DNA of 64,000 bases from assembly GCA_963726615.1 (NCBI GenBank), contig CAVSCX010000005.1:1-64000 (forward strand), given 5' to 3'. Positions 26,122-34,210 of the stretch are shown here, one piece after another. Source of the DNA: CAWDZK01 sp963726615 (GTDB lineage: Bacteria > Actinomycetota > Actinomycetes > JACCUZ01). Position 1 is the first letter of the stretch. Each line of letters begins with the position of its first letter. The notes under the pieces are model-generated. The model searched no databases. It was not told the origin of the DNA and was given only the letters and a program-made list of their open reading frames with translations. The position numbers and the translations under genes are program-made.

Positions 26122-26215
26122 CCCGAGTTGATCACGCTTACGTGATCAACTCGGGTCAGCCGTGGCTTGCATGCCACTGTCAGGCCGAAATGACCACGCT
26201 TACGTGATCAACTCG
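26122..26215. repeat. Perfect 15-bp hairpin plus partial second copy
   Basis: Arms 26122-26136 and 26141-26155 (core GAGTTGATCACG) are perfect complements with a CTTA loop, giving a strong bidirectional terminator between the convergent GNAT and hydrolase genes. A direct 21-base copy of the loop and right arm recurs at 26195-26215 but its left arm has decayed. This is a small palindromic repeat element present one and a half times. Confidence 0.7.
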
Positions 26216-26223
26216 TCCCGCCT

Positions 26224-27039
26224 TCACCGGAGCGCGTCGGCCACCGCGGCGAGCACCATGGGCCAGGCCGGAGCCAGCGGGTCGATCAGCGCGTAGTGCT
26301 CGACGCCGGGCAGCTCGTGCAGGACGACCTCGTCACCCGAGGCGCGGGCCGCGCCGACGAACGACAGCGCCACCTCGACCGGCACCACCCGGTCTGCGGT
26401 CCCGTGCACCAGCACTGTCCGTACGCCGGTGGGCAGCAGCCGGGCCGGGTCGGCGACCGCCCAGCGCCCCGGGCGACGTCGCGGCGGTCCGCCGAGCAGA
26501 CCTCGCGCGGCGTTGCCGCCGAGGCCCAGCCGGTCCGCTACCGCGAGGTCCACGACCCCGGCCAGCGGGACGACAGCGGCCGCCGTCGGTGCCTCGGTGC
26601 GCCACCGGCAGCCAGCCGGCAGCCGGTGGCGCGCGGCGATCCAGGCGACCAGGTGCCCGCCGGCGGAGTGCCCCACGAAGCAGACCCGCGCGGTGTCGAC
26701 GCGTCCGGGCGTCGCGGCCGCGACCAGCCCGACCACGGTGTCGGCCAGCAGCGCGACGTCGTCGAACGTCCCGGGCCAGCCGCTGCTGAGCCGCCCGACC
26801 CGGCGGTACTCCACCGTCGCGACGACGTGGCCCGCCGCGGCGAGCCCCGCCGACTGCGGACCGGCGTGCGACCGGTCGTACCCCCGCTTCCAGAACCCGC
26901 CGTGCACCACGACGACGAGCGGCGCCGGGTCCTGCGCCGGCGGCAGCCGCACGTCGACGACGTGCTCCGGTCGCGGCCCGTAGGCCAGCGACAGGTCCGG
27001 CGGCGGCGCCGGCCGGTCGAGGACGTCGCCGTCAGGCAC
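26224..27039 (-). CDS. Alpha/beta hydrolase (BD-FAE/esterase type)
   Basis: The 271-residue protein starts at GTG. It has the oxyanion HGGFW motif, the nucleophile elbow VGHSAGGHLVAW, the acid in VLVHGTADRVVPVE and the His in GVEHYALIDP. The layout resembles kynurenine formamidase-like and acetyl esterase hydrolases of the BD-FAE group. It has no signal peptide, so it is cytoplasmic. It lies 24 nt downstream of the SDR gene and is probably co-transcribed with it. The substrate is unknown. Confidence 0.85.
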   Translation of the reverse strand: MPDGDVLDRPAPPPDLSLAYGPRPEHVVDVRLPPAQDPAPLVVVVHGGFWKRGYDRSHAGPQSAGLAAAGHVVATVEYRRVGRLSSGWPGTFDDVALLADTVVGLVAAATPGRVDTARVCFVGHSAGGHLVAWIAARHRLPAGCRWRTEAPTAAAVVPLAGVVDLAVADRLGLGGNAARGLLGGPPRRRPGRWAVADPARLLPTGVRTVLVHGTADRVVPVEVALSFVGAARASGDEVVLHELPGVEHYALIDPLAPAWPMVLAAVADALR

Positions 27040-27063
27040 GCCCGCACCCGGTCGCCGGACCTG

Positions 27064-27837
27064 TCACCCCTGCACCGCGCCGCCGTCGACGTTGATGCCC
27101 TGCCCGGTGACGGCGCCGTTCGTGACGGCGAACCAGACCGCCTCGGCCACCTCGTCGACGGTGATGAGCCTGCCGATCGGCTGCTTCTGCTCCAGCACCC
27201 GGCGCGCATCCTCGGCGCTGCGTCCGGTGAACCGCTGGATCGACGCCACGGCGCCGTCGGTCATGGCGGTGTCCACGTACGCCGGGCAGACCGCGTTTGC
27301 GGTCACGCCGGTCGTGGCGAGCTCGGCCGCGGTGGCCCGCACCATGCCGAGCACGCCGTGCTTGGCCGCGCAGTACGCCGCCAGGTAGGGCTCGCCGCGC
27401 TTGGCCGCCATCGACGCCACCACCACCAGGCGGCCCCACCCGCGCTCGACCATGCCGGGCACCGAGCGCCGGACGGCGCGGAACGGGGCCGTCAGGTTCA
27501 GCTCCAGCTGCCGGGCCCACAGCTCGTCGGGCAACGCCGCGATCGGCGCCGAGGACCCCGCCCCGGCATTGGCCACGAGCACCGAGAGCCCACCCCACTC
27601 CTGCTCGACGGCGGTGACCGCGGCGTCCGGCGCGGCCGGGTCGAGCATGTCGCCCGGGAGGACGAGCGTGTCGCCGTCGACGAGCGCCGCGGTCCCGCGC
27701 AGCTCGTCGACGCTGCGCGCGGCAAGCGCCACCCGGTAGCCCTCGCGGCCGAGGCGGACCGCGACAGCGCGGCCGATGCCACGACCGGCCCCGGTGACCA
27801 GGGCCGTGCGGAGGACGTCGGAGGAGGCGGCGGGCAT
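27064..27837 (-). CDS. Short-chain dehydrogenase/reductase
   Basis: The 257-residue classical SDR starts at ATG 27837. It shows the NAD(P)-binding TGAGRGIG, the structural NAG, the catalytic Ser in VVVASMAAK, the Tyr-Lys pair in YCAAKHG, and the C-terminal INVDGG. An acidic or polar residue pattern in LAARSVDELRG after the second strand suggests NADP preference. The -35/-10 pair upstream gives a leaderless start. It heads a two-gene unit with the hydrolase. Substrate not predictable. Confidence 0.92.
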   Translation of the reverse strand: MPAASSDVLRTALVTGAGRGIGRAVAVRLGREGYRVALAARSVDELRGTAALVDGDTLVLPGDMLDPAAPDAAVTAVEQEWGGLSVLVANAGAGSSAPIAALPDELWARQLELNLTAPFRAVRRSVPGMVERGWGRLVVVASMAAKRGEPYLAAYCAAKHGVLGMVRATAAELATTGVTANAVCPAYVDTAMTDGAVASIQRFTGRSAEDARRVLEQKQPIGRLITVDEVAEAVWFAVTNGAVTGQGINVDGGAVQG

Positions 27838-27843
27838 CCGCGG

Positions 27844-27873
27844 ACCGTCGCACGGCGCCGCGAGCAGGGTCAA
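27844..27873 (-). promoter_or_regulatory. Promoter of the SDR-hydrolase operon
   Basis: On the minus strand TTGACC (27868-27873) and GACGGT (27844-27849) are 18 nt apart, and the -10 ends 6 nt before the ATG. This is a good sigma-A-type match and predicts a leaderless mRNA. Confidence 0.55.
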
Positions 27874-27932
27874 GGACGCCCGGCGGCGCCGGTCGCACCC
27901 GGTCGCGTGGCCGGCGGCCCCGGGTGCGTGGC

Positions 27933-27938
27933 TAGAGT
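27933..27938 (+). promoter_or_regulatory. -10 box for leaderless DUF4177-RidA transcript
   Basis: TAGAGT ends 6 nt before the ATG of the DUF4177 gene; no ribosome-binding site is present between them. Confidence 0.5.
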
Positions 27939-27944
27939 CCGGCC

Positions 27945-28103
27945 ATGACGAAGTGGGAGTACGCCACCGTGCCGCTGCTGGTGCACGCGACAAAGCAGAT
28001 CCTGGACACCTGGGGGGAGGACGGCTGGGAGCTGGTGCAGGTCGTCCCGGGCCCGGGCGGAGGCGACCAGGTGGTCGCCTACCTCAAGCGGGCCAAGTCA
28101 TGA
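27945..28103 (+). CDS. DUF4177 small protein (52 aa)
   Basis: This short gene encodes MTKWEYATVPLLVHATKQ followed by ILDTWGEDGWELVQVVPGP and ends with YLKRAKS. The WEYxTVPL start and the DGWELVQV motif define DUF4177. It overlaps the RidA start by 4 nt (ATGA), so the two are translationally coupled. The same pair (Rv3678A-Rv3678c) occurs in M. tuberculosis. Function unknown; the compact beta/alpha fold may act with RidA. Confidence 0.85.
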   Translation: MTKWEYATVPLLVHATKQILDTWGEDGWELVQVVPGPGGGDQVVAYLKRAKS

Positions 28104-28579
28104 GCGCCGACGTGAGCGGCCCCGAGGAGCGGCTGGCCGAGCTCGGCCTGAGCCTGCCGGACGTCGCGGTCCCGGTCGCGGCGTACACGCCGGCGGTGCG
28201 CACCGGGAACCTCGTGTGGACCTCGGGCCAGCTGCCCAACGTCGACGGGAAGCTCGTCGCGACCGGCAAGGTCGGCGCCGGCGTCGACCCGGAGGACGCC
28301 CAGGGCTACGCGCAGATCTGCGCCCTCAACGCGCTGGCCGCGGTCAAGTCCCTGGTCGGTGACCTCGGCTCGGTGCGACGGGTGGTCAAGGTTGTCGGGT
28401 TCGTGGCCAGCGCCCCTGACTTCGCCGGGCAGCCGGCAGTAATCAACGGGGCCAGCGAGCTGCTCAACCAGGTGTTCGGCGACGCCGGGGTGCACGCCCG
28501 CAGCGCGGTCGGTGTCGCGGTGCTGCCGCTGGACGCCCCGGTCGAGGTCGAGATCGTGGTCGAGGTCGCCCCCGCCTGA
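28100..28579 (+). CDS. RidA family (YjgF/YER057c/UK114) protein
   Basis: The 159-residue protein has the RidA fold markers: RTGNLVWTSGQLP, the helix EDAQGYAQICALNALAAVK, and ARSAVGVAVLPLDAPVEVEI with the Arg that binds the carboxylate of imine intermediates. Canonical RidA hydrolyses reactive enamines/imines formed by PLP enzymes. The group with an N-terminal LAELGLSLPDVAVPVAAYTP belongs to the actinobacterial RidA-like branch whose activity is less well known. It is translated together with the DUF4177 protein. Confidence 0.92.
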   Translation: MSADVSGPEERLAELGLSLPDVAVPVAAYTPAVRTGNLVWTSGQLPNVDGKLVATGKVGAGVDPEDAQGYAQICALNALAAVKSLVGDLGSVRRVVKVVGFVASAPDFAGQPAVINGASELLNQVFGDAGVHARSAVGVAVLPLDAPVEVEIVVEVAPA

Positions 28580-28591
28580 CCGGAGCCGTCG

Positions 28592-29239
28592 TCAGTCGTT
28601 GCTCGGCTGGACGCCGGTGGCCGCGGCCAGGAAGGCGATCTCGAACGCCGTGGCGCTGAGCTGCACGGCCACCTTGGCGACGTCGGCCGGGGCGTGCCCC
28701 ACGGCGGCGGCCAGTCCGGCCCGCAGCCGCTCCCCGAGCTCGCGGCCGCTGGCCACGGCGTCAAGCTGCAGCATCGCCACGGCGTCCGAGGACAGGCCGA
28801 GGCCGAGCAGGGTGCGGGCGACCCCGACGACCACCGCGGTGCTGACAAGCTCGCCGTCCGCGTCGCGCCACACCAGCCCGGTCTCGGTGAGGTCGGCCGG
28901 AGCCTGCGGGAACATCGCCCGGATCCGTTCCTCCGACACCGGCACCGTCGCGGGCATGTCCGCGGAGCCGTCCCGGAACCGGCGCCGCCGGTCGGCCACG
29001 ATCGCCGAGTAGCTGCCCGGGGTGTCCAGCAGCCGCTTGATCGCGCCCAGCGTGAAGCCCTCGCGCTGCAACGACCCGATCAGCCTCAGCCGGGCGGCGT
29101 GCACCCCGGAGTACTGCGCCACCCGGCGGACGATCACGGGCGGCTCGAGCAGCCCCCGCGACTGGTAGGCGCGGATGTTCCGCGGGGTCATGCCCACCAT
29201 CTCGGCGAGCTGGGTCACCGTCATGCCTTCGCGCGTCAC
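28592..29239 (-). CDS. MerR-family transcriptional regulator
   Basis: The 215-residue protein, started at GTG 29239 (GGGGG upstream; an ATG at 29224 is possible), has a MerR DNA-binding domain (TVTQLAEMVGMTPRNIRAYQ then SRGLLEPPV) and the coiled helix LIGSLQREGFTLGAIKRLLD. The C-terminal 120 residues form a helical effector domain without the Cys of metal sensors (LTETGLVWRDADGELVSTAV). It resembles MerR regulators that control lipid or drug metabolism genes. It converges with ridA and is divergent from the NUDIX gene, which could be its target. Confidence 0.85.
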   Translation of the reverse strand: MTREGMTVTQLAEMVGMTPRNIRAYQSRGLLEPPVIVRRVAQYSGVHAARLRLIGSLQREGFTLGAIKRLLDTPGSYSAIVADRRRRFRDGSADMPATVPVSEERIRAMFPQAPADLTETGLVWRDADGELVSTAVVVGVARTLLGLGLSSDAVAMLQLDAVASGRELGERLRAGLAAAVGHAPADVAKVAVQLSATAFEIAFLAAATGVQPSND

Positions 29240-29393
29240 GTCGTGCCCCCATGCATCTCCGCTGCGGCATCCGTCGCAGCCGATGGCGGGCCGGCCCGCG
29301 CTGGTCCGGCCGGCCCGCACCAGACGGTACAGGTGACCGCCCGGCACCGGCCGGATGCGACGCCGACGTTTCGGGCACCCCTGGCCCGCGGCC

Positions 29394-29399
29394 TACGAT
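29394..29399 (+). promoter_or_regulatory. -10 box that decides the NUDIX start
   Basis: TACGAT ends 7 nt before a GTG at 29407. The in-frame ATG at 29398 lies inside this hexamer, so the GTG is preferred as a leaderless start. Confidence 0.5.
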
Positions 29400-29406
29400 G
29401 CGCGGC

Positions 29407-30231
29407 GTGCAGGACGTCCCGCTCTCCTTGCGCGACCGGGCCCGGGCGTACCTCGACGCCGGCGCCGCCGCGCAGGCCGCTCCGACCCGGGACGCGGCCA
29501 CAGTCGTGCTGCTGCGCGACACGGCCGGCGGGCCGGAGGTCTACCTGCTGCGGCGCGCCGGGACGATGGCGTTCGCGGCCGGGATGTACGTCTTCCCGGG
29601 CGGCTCCGTGGACCCGCGCGACGGTGACCCGGCCACGGCCTGGGCCGGCCCCGCGCCCGCCAGGTGGGCCGGCTGGCTGGGCTGCGACGAGGCGCTGGCC
29701 CGCTCGCTGGTCCGGGCGGCGGTGCGCGAGACGTTCGAGGAGTCCGGTGTGCTGCTCGCGGGCCCGGACGCCGCCGGCGTCGTCGCAGACACCACCGGGG
29801 ACGACCTCGAGGCCGACAGGCTGGCCCTGCTCGACCGGAGCGCGTCGATGACCGAGGTGCTGGCCCGACGCGGCCTGGTCCTGCGCAGCGACCTGCTGCG
29901 GCCGTGGGCGCACTGGATCACCCCCGAGTTCGAGCCGAAGCGGTTCGACACCCGGTTCTTCGTCGCCGCCGTCCCGCCCGGCCAGCGACCGCGGGACGTC
30001 AGCGGCGAGGCCGACGCGACCGTGTGGCTCCCGGTCCGGGACGCCGTCGCCGGCCACGACGCCGGCGAGCTCGCCATGCTGCCGCCGACAATCGAGTCGC
30101 TGCGGGACCTCGCGCCGCACCGCACGGTGGCCGACGTGCTGGCCGCGCCACGCGTCGTCCGGCCGGTCCTGCCCCGGCTGGTGGTCGACGGCGACCGGAT
30201 GACTCTCGACGTCGACGGCGGCCCGCAGTGA
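29407..30231 (+). CDS. NUDIX hydrolase with interrupted Nudix box
   Basis: The 274-residue protein starts at GTG. An N-terminal strand set (AATVVLLRDTAGGPEVYLLR) leads to FPGGSVDPRDGD, and after an insertion of about 30 residues the helix RAAVRETFEESGVLL completes the Nudix box with the REtFEEsG metal-binding glutamates. This spacing is typical of the NUDT19/RppH-unrelated long NUDIX group acting on nucleotide or CoA diphosphates. It overlaps the MBL gene by 4 nt (GTGA), suggesting joint function. Substrate unknown. Confidence 0.85.
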   Translation: MQDVPLSLRDRARAYLDAGAAAQAAPTRDAATVVLLRDTAGGPEVYLLRRAGTMAFAAGMYVFPGGSVDPRDGDPATAWAGPAPARWAGWLGCDEALARSLVRAAVRETFEESGVLLAGPDAAGVVADTTGDDLEADRLALLDRSASMTEVLARRGLVLRSDLLRPWAHWITPEFEPKRFDTRFFVAAVPPGQRPRDVSGEADATVWLPVRDAVAGHDAGELAMLPPTIESLRDLAPHRTVADVLAAPRVVRPVLPRLVVDGDRMTLDVDGGPQ

Positions 30232-31028
30232 GCGACCCCGACCGCTCGACGTACGGCGGCGCGCCGGCCGCCCTGCCGTCGTGGGCGACCCTGGTGCGCG
30301 CGGACAACCCGAGCCCGATGACCCTCGAGGGGACCAACACCTATGTCCTGCGCGCAGCAGCGGCAAGGGACGCGATGGTGGTCGACCCCGGCCCGCGGGA
30401 CGAGGCGCACCTGGCGGCCGTGGCGGCAGTCGCGCCGGTCGCCCTGATCCTGCTCACCCACGGCCACCCGGACCACTCCGACGGAGCTCGGACGCTTCAC
30501 GAGATGACCGGCGCGCCGCTGGCGGCGGCCGACCCGGCGTTCTGCGCCGGCGCGGACCCGCTCGCTCCCGGCATCGTGCTCGACGGCGTCGGCGGGCTTG
30601 CCGTGCGGGTGCTGGCGACCCCCGGGCACACCGGCGACTCGGTGAGCTTCCTGGTCTCCCACGACGAGGCCGGGCTGCTCACCGGCGACACCATCCTCGG
30701 TCGCGGCACGACGGTGGTGGCTCACCCGGACGGCCGGCTCGGCCCGTACCTACGGTCGCTGGCGGCCATCCGGGACCTCGACCTGCCGGTGACCCTGCTG
30801 CCCGGCCACGGCCCGGCCGGAGGTGACGCCCGGAGCCGGGCAGAGGCCTACCTGGCGCACCGGGCCCAGCGGCTGGACCAGGTGCGCGCGGCCGTGGCCG
30901 CGGGTGACACCGAGGCGGCGGACGTGGTGCGGCGGGTCTACGCCGACGTCGACCCGGCGCTCTGGCCGGCTGCCGAGCTGTCGGTGCGGGCCCAGCTCGA
31001 CTACCTCGCCGGCGACGGGACGCGCTGA
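30228..31028 (+). CDS. MBL-fold metallohydrolase (LACTB2-like)
   Basis: The 266-residue protein starts at GTG overlapping the NUDIX stop. The zinc motif THGHPDHSDG (HxHxDH), the later ATPGHTGDS His, GDTILGRG Asp and LLPGHGP His give a full two-metal site. The C-terminal helical part (EAYLAHRAQRLDQVRAAV) is that of LACTB2-type hydrolases and RNases. It matches Rv3677c in the syntenic region. Role could be RNA or thioester hydrolysis. Confidence 0.88.
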   Translation: MSDPDRSTYGGAPAALPSWATLVRADNPSPMTLEGTNTYVLRAAAARDAMVVDPGPRDEAHLAAVAAVAPVALILLTHGHPDHSDGARTLHEMTGAPLAAADPAFCAGADPLAPGIVLDGVGGLAVRVLATPGHTGDSVSFLVSHDEAGLLTGDTILGRGTTVVAHPDGRLGPYLRSLAAIRDLDLPVTLLPGHGPAGGDARSRAEAYLAHRAQRLDQVRAAVAAGDTEAADVVRRVYADVDPALWPAAELSVRAQLDYLAGDGTR

Positions 31029-31062
31029 CGCCCTGACGCGAGCCAGGCCCGCCGGGGGCGCC

Positions 31063-31782
31063 TCAGCCGGCCCGGCGACGCAGCCGCTCGAGGTCGAGGA
31101 TGACGACAGCTCGGCCCTCGAGGCGCAGGAATCCCCGGCCGGCGAAGTCGGCCAGCGCCTTGTTCACCGTCTCGCGGGAGGCGCCGACCAGCTGGGCCAG
31201 CTCCTCCTGGGTGAGGTCGTGCGTGACCCGCAGGCCGTCCTCGGCCTCGACGCCGAACTTCGTGGCCAGGTCGAGCAGCGCCTTGGCGACCCGGCCCGGG
31301 ACGTCGCTGAACACGAGGTCGGCCATCGCCTCGTTGGTACGCCGCAGCCGGCGGGCCAACGCGGCCAGCAGCTGTGCCGCGACCTCCGGGTGCTCGGTGA
31401 GCCACGGCTGCAGGTCGGCGTGGCCGAGGCCGCGCAGTGTCGTGTCGGTGATCGCGGTCGCGGTCGCCGTCCGGGCGCCCGGGTCGAACAGCGACAGCTC
31501 CCCGAACATCTCGCCGGGACCCATCACGGCGAGCAGGTTCTCGCGGCCGTCGACAGCGGTTCGGCCGAGCTTCATCTTGCCCTGCAGGACGACGTACAGG
31601 CGGTCGCCGGGGTCGCCCTCGCTGAAGAGCGCCTGGCCGCGGGCCAGCCGGACCTCCTCCATCTGCGAGCGCAGCTCCTGCTGGTGGGCGGGCTCGAGAC
31701 CCGCGAACAGCGGCGACCTGCCGAGACCGTCGACGGGTGCGCCGTCCCCGGCGTCGACAAGCGCTGCGTCGGTACCGTCCAT
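31063..31782 (-). CDS. crp: Crp/Fnr-family transcriptional regulator
   Basis: The 239-residue protein, from ATG 31782 behind AAGGAGG, has a cyclic-nucleotide-binding domain (RLYVVLQGKMKLGR; phosphate cassette GEMFGELSLFDPGARTATAT) and a C-terminal winged helix (LTQEELAQLVGASRETVNKA). The Glu-Leu-Ser and Arg-Thr-Ala-Thr residues of the cassette are those that hold cAMP. It corresponds to Crp (Rv3676) of M. tuberculosis. It converges with the MBL gene and is followed upstream by rsiG in the same orientation. Confidence 0.93.
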   Translation of the reverse strand: MDGTDAALVDAGDGAPVDGLGRSPLFAGLEPAHQQELRSQMEEVRLARGQALFSEGDPGDRLYVVLQGKMKLGRTAVDGRENLLAVMGPGEMFGELSLFDPGARTATATAITDTTLRGLGHADLQPWLTEHPEVAAQLLAALARRLRRTNEAMADLVFSDVPGRVAKALLDLATKFGVEAEDGLRVTHDLTQEELAQLVGASRETVNKALADFAGRGFLRLEGRAVVILDLERLRRRAG

Positions 31783-31900
31783 GCTCAGCCGCCTCCTTGC
31801 CGCGGGGTTCCCCGCCCGGCGGCGACCAGTCTGCCGTACCGGCCGCGCCGGTGACGCGGACGTCGCGCCGGGTGCCGCGTGAGGGGGTCGGGGCGGGTGC

Positions 31901-32500
31901 TCAGGCGACGCCGCGGCGGCGTCGCAGCGGCAGGGCACGCAGTGCCAGTGCGGGCTCGTCCCGGTAGCGCGCGATCAGCTCGCTGGTCGCGTCGTCGAGC
32001 CGCTCGTGCAGGCTGCGGCGGTACGCCGAGAGCTCGGCCTCCGCGTCGGCAAGCCGCTCCAGGGCCGCGAGGTCGTTGGCGTGCTCGGGCGCCGACTCCC
32101 AGAGCGCGGTCAGGTCGGGAAGCGGGGGCAGGTCGGTCGCGTCGTGCACCGGAAGCACGGCCAGCCGGCGGCTCGACTCCTGGTGGCTGGTCAGGACGGA
32201 GCGCAGCTTGCCGCTCGCGTCACGGTCGGCGTCGGCGGCGCTGCCCACGGCGCCGTCGATCCGGGCCTGCAGGATCCGGCGCCAGTACGACACCCGCGAC
32301 TCCTCGGTGATCAGCTCCTGGCGGTAGTCGCGCAGCTCGTCCAGGCCCAGCTGTGCCAGGTGTGCGACCCGCTCCGCCGGGCGCCTCGGGGCGGACGTAC
32401 GGCGGCGCGGACCGCTCGCGCGGGCGCGGACCACGGCCCGGCCTGGCGTGCGTGTCGTCGCGGGCCCCGGACCGCTCGACGAGGTGGTGCTGGTGATCAC
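31901..32500 (-). CDS. rsiG: RsiG-like c-di-GMP-responsive anti-sigma factor
   Basis: The 199-residue protein starts at GTG 32500 (GGAGGA upstream). After a basic Ser/Thr-rich N-terminus it forms a long helical hairpin. The first helix has an exact E-x3-S-x2-R-x3-Q-x3-D motif (E67, S71, R74, Q78, D82; EESRVSYWRRILQARID), the c-di-GMP-binding signature of Streptomyces RsiG. The second helix carries E154, S158, R161, H165, D169, that is, the same motif with His for Gln. In Streptomyces RsiG binds c-di-GMP and holds sigma WhiG, delaying sporulation or motility genes. No whiG/fliA gene is in this window. Its effect on ligand order is discussed as a finding. Confidence 0.85.
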   Translation of the reverse strand: MITSTTSSSGPGPATTRTPGRAVVRARASGPRRRTSAPRRPAERVAHLAQLGLDELRDYRQELITEESRVSYWRRILQARIDGAVGSAADADRDASGKLRSVLTSHQESSRRLAVLPVHDATDLPPLPDLTALWESAPEHANDLAALERLADAEAELSAYRRSLHERLDDATSELIARYRDEPALALRALPLRRRRGVA

Positions 32501-32794
32501 GTGCTCCTCCTGCCGGTGGTCCCGGCGGACGGTCCGCAAGGCCGGTCAATGAGCGAGGTCGTCGGTTCCGCGCCCCGCCTTGAGCACAGGTCACCCGTAC
32601 GGTCGACGCCCTGTTGGCGGACTGCGGGCGGCCGCTCGCGCCGGTAGGAACCGTGCCCGTGCCGGGTGCTCGGGCCACGACCGCCCGCGTTGTCCCCCTC
32701 GTCCGGAATCGGCAGCTACGCCCTTCCGACGCGCGGCCGGCCGGGTGCGCTCCGGCCGGCTCCTGCCCCGGCGCCCGGCTGCGGGTCGCGCCCG

Positions 32795-32800
32795 TAGGCT
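32795..32800 (+). promoter_or_regulatory. -10 box for the nth operon
   Basis: TAGGCT ends 7 nt before the GTG of nth, predicting a leaderless mRNA for the four-gene operon. The 307-nt stretch 32501-32807 upstream holds no other recognisable gene; its frames are G/C-rich shadow. Confidence 0.5.
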
Positions 32801-32807
32801 GGCCGTC

Positions 32808-33554
32808 GTGACCGCCAGCCGCGCGAGCCGACGCGCGAACTTCGCCGACGAGTCGCCGGTCGCGCGCACCCGGCGGGCCCGGCGGATCGGGCGGCTGCTG
32901 CAGCAGACCTACCCGGACGCGCACTGCGAGCTGGACTTCGCCACCCCGCTCGAGCTCGTCGTGGCGACCATCCTGTCGGCCCAGTCGACCGACGCCGGGG
33001 TCAACAAGGTCACGCCGGCGTTGTTCGCGCGCTACCCGACGGCCGCCGACTACGCCGCCGCCGAGCGCGACGAGCTCGAGTCGATGATCCACGCCACCGG
33101 GTTCTTCCGGGCCAAGACCACCTCATTGATCGGGCTCGGTCAGGCCCTTGTCGAGCGGTACGGCGGCGAGGTGCCCGGCCGGCTCGAGGACCTTGTCACC
33201 CTGCCGGGCATCGGGCGCAAGACCGCCAACGTGGTGCTGGGCAACGCCTTCGACGTCCCGGGCATCACCGTCGACACGCACTTCGGCCGGCTGTCCCGGC
33301 GGTTCGGCTGGACCGCGGAGGCCGACCCGGTGAAGGTCGAGCACGAGGTGGGCGCGTTGTTCCCGAAGCGCGACTGGACGATGCTCAGCCACCGGGTCAT
33401 CTTCCATGGCCGGCGGTGCTGCCACGCCCGCAAGCCGGCGTGCGGCGCGTGCCCGGTGGCCCGGCTCTGTCCCGCCTACGGCGAGGGCGAGCTCGACCCG
33501 GCCAAGGCGGCGAAGCTGGTGAAGTCGCCGGCGCAGGTGGCGGCGTCGCGGTGA
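32808..33554 (+). CDS. nth: Endonuclease III
   Basis: The 248-residue DNA glycosylase/AP lyase removes oxidised pyrimidines. It shows LSAQSTDAGVNKVTPALF, the helix-hairpin-helix LPGIGRKTANVVLGNAF with catalytic Lys, the catalytic Asp in VDTHFGRLSRR, and the C-terminal [4Fe-4S] ligands C-x6-C-x2-C-x5-C. An N-terminal basic extension of about 20 residues precedes the core. The stop overlaps the next GTG, beginning a chain of four coupled genes identical in order to M. tuberculosis Rv3674c-Rv3671c. Confidence 0.96.
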   Translation: MTASRASRRANFADESPVARTRRARRIGRLLQQTYPDAHCELDFATPLELVVATILSAQSTDAGVNKVTPALFARYPTAADYAAAERDELESMIHATGFFRAKTTSLIGLGQALVERYGGEVPGRLEDLVTLPGIGRKTANVVLGNAFDVPGITVDTHFGRLSRRFGWTAEADPVKVEHEVGALFPKRDWTMLSHRVIFHGRRCCHARKPACGACPVARLCPAYGEGELDPAKAAKLVKSPAQVAASR

Positions 33555-34210
33555 CGGCCACGGTGACACCGACCCGGTGGCTCGCCGCCCGCGTCGGTCT
33601 GCCGGTCCTGCTGGCCGGCTCCCTGCTCGCCGGCTGCGGCGGCGCCGACGCGGCGCCGGCCGGCCCCGACCCGTCGGCGGCCGGCCCCGACCCGTCGGCG
33701 TCGGCGTCGGCCGGGGTGTCGCGGCAGCGGCCGTCGTACGCGCTGCCAGCGTGCCCGGACCTGCCGCACCGCCGCGTCGTGCCGGGAGGCCTGCCGGACC
33801 TGACGCTGCCGTGCCTGGGCAGCGGCCCGGACCTGCGGCTGGCCGACCTCCGCGGCACCCCGACAGTGCTCAACGTGTGGGCCGCCTGGTGCCAGATCTG
33901 CGCGGAGGAGATGCCGGTGCTGGCGGCCGGGATGCGCGAGGCCGGCGACCGGGTGCGGTTCCTCGGCGTCCACTACAAGGCGCCGGCCGGCTACGGGAGG
34001 CAGTCGGCCGCGGACTTCGGGGTGGCGTTCCCGTCGGTCCAGGACACCGACGGGGACCGGACGACGCTCGCGTTGCGCCCCCTCGCCGGACCGCCGCAGA
34101 CCTTCTTCTTCGCCGCCGACGGCAGCCTCGCCGGCCGGCACGCGGGCGCCATCACCTCGACGGCCCAGCTGGCCGGCCTGGTGCAGCGCTACCTCGGCGT
34201 CGCCCTGTGA
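33551..34210 (+). CDS. TlpA-like thioredoxin lipoprotein
   Basis: The 219-residue protein has a lipoprotein signal (VLLAGSLLAGC, lipidated Cys29), a low-complexity Ala/Pro/Ser linker, and a thioredoxin fold with the redox pair W-C-Q-I-C-A. The strand TPTVLNVWAAWC and the cis-Pro region GPPQTFFFAADG complete the fold. It acts on the outer face of the membrane, probably reducing or forming disulfides in exported proteins; the MarP protease encoded two genes on has an exported domain with two Cys and could be a client. Coupled by GTGA overlaps on both sides. The homologue is Rv3673c. Confidence 0.9.
   Translation: MTATVTPTRWLAARVGLPVLLAGSLLAGCGGADAAPAGPDPSAAGPDPSASASAGVSRQRPSYALPACPDLPHRRVVPGGLPDLTLPCLGSGPDLRLADLRGTPTVLNVWAAWCQICAEEMPVLAAGMREAGDRVRFLGVHYKAPAGYGRQSAADFGVAFPSVQDTDGDRTTLALRPLAGPPQTFFFAADGSLAGRHAGAITSTAQLAGLVQRYLGVAL
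33658..33699 (+). repeat. Two tandem 21-bp repeats in the lipoprotein linker
   Basis: Two identical 21-bp units (33658-33678, 33679-33699) encode AGPDPSA twice in the flexible linker behind the lipidated Cys, then a short GTCGGC triplication. Such tandem repeats may vary in number between strains. Confidence 0.75.

Noticed and set aside
29398..29406. ATG at 29398 as start of the NUDIX gene
   Set aside because: It lies inside the TACGAT -10 box; the GTG at 29407 fits leaderless spacing.
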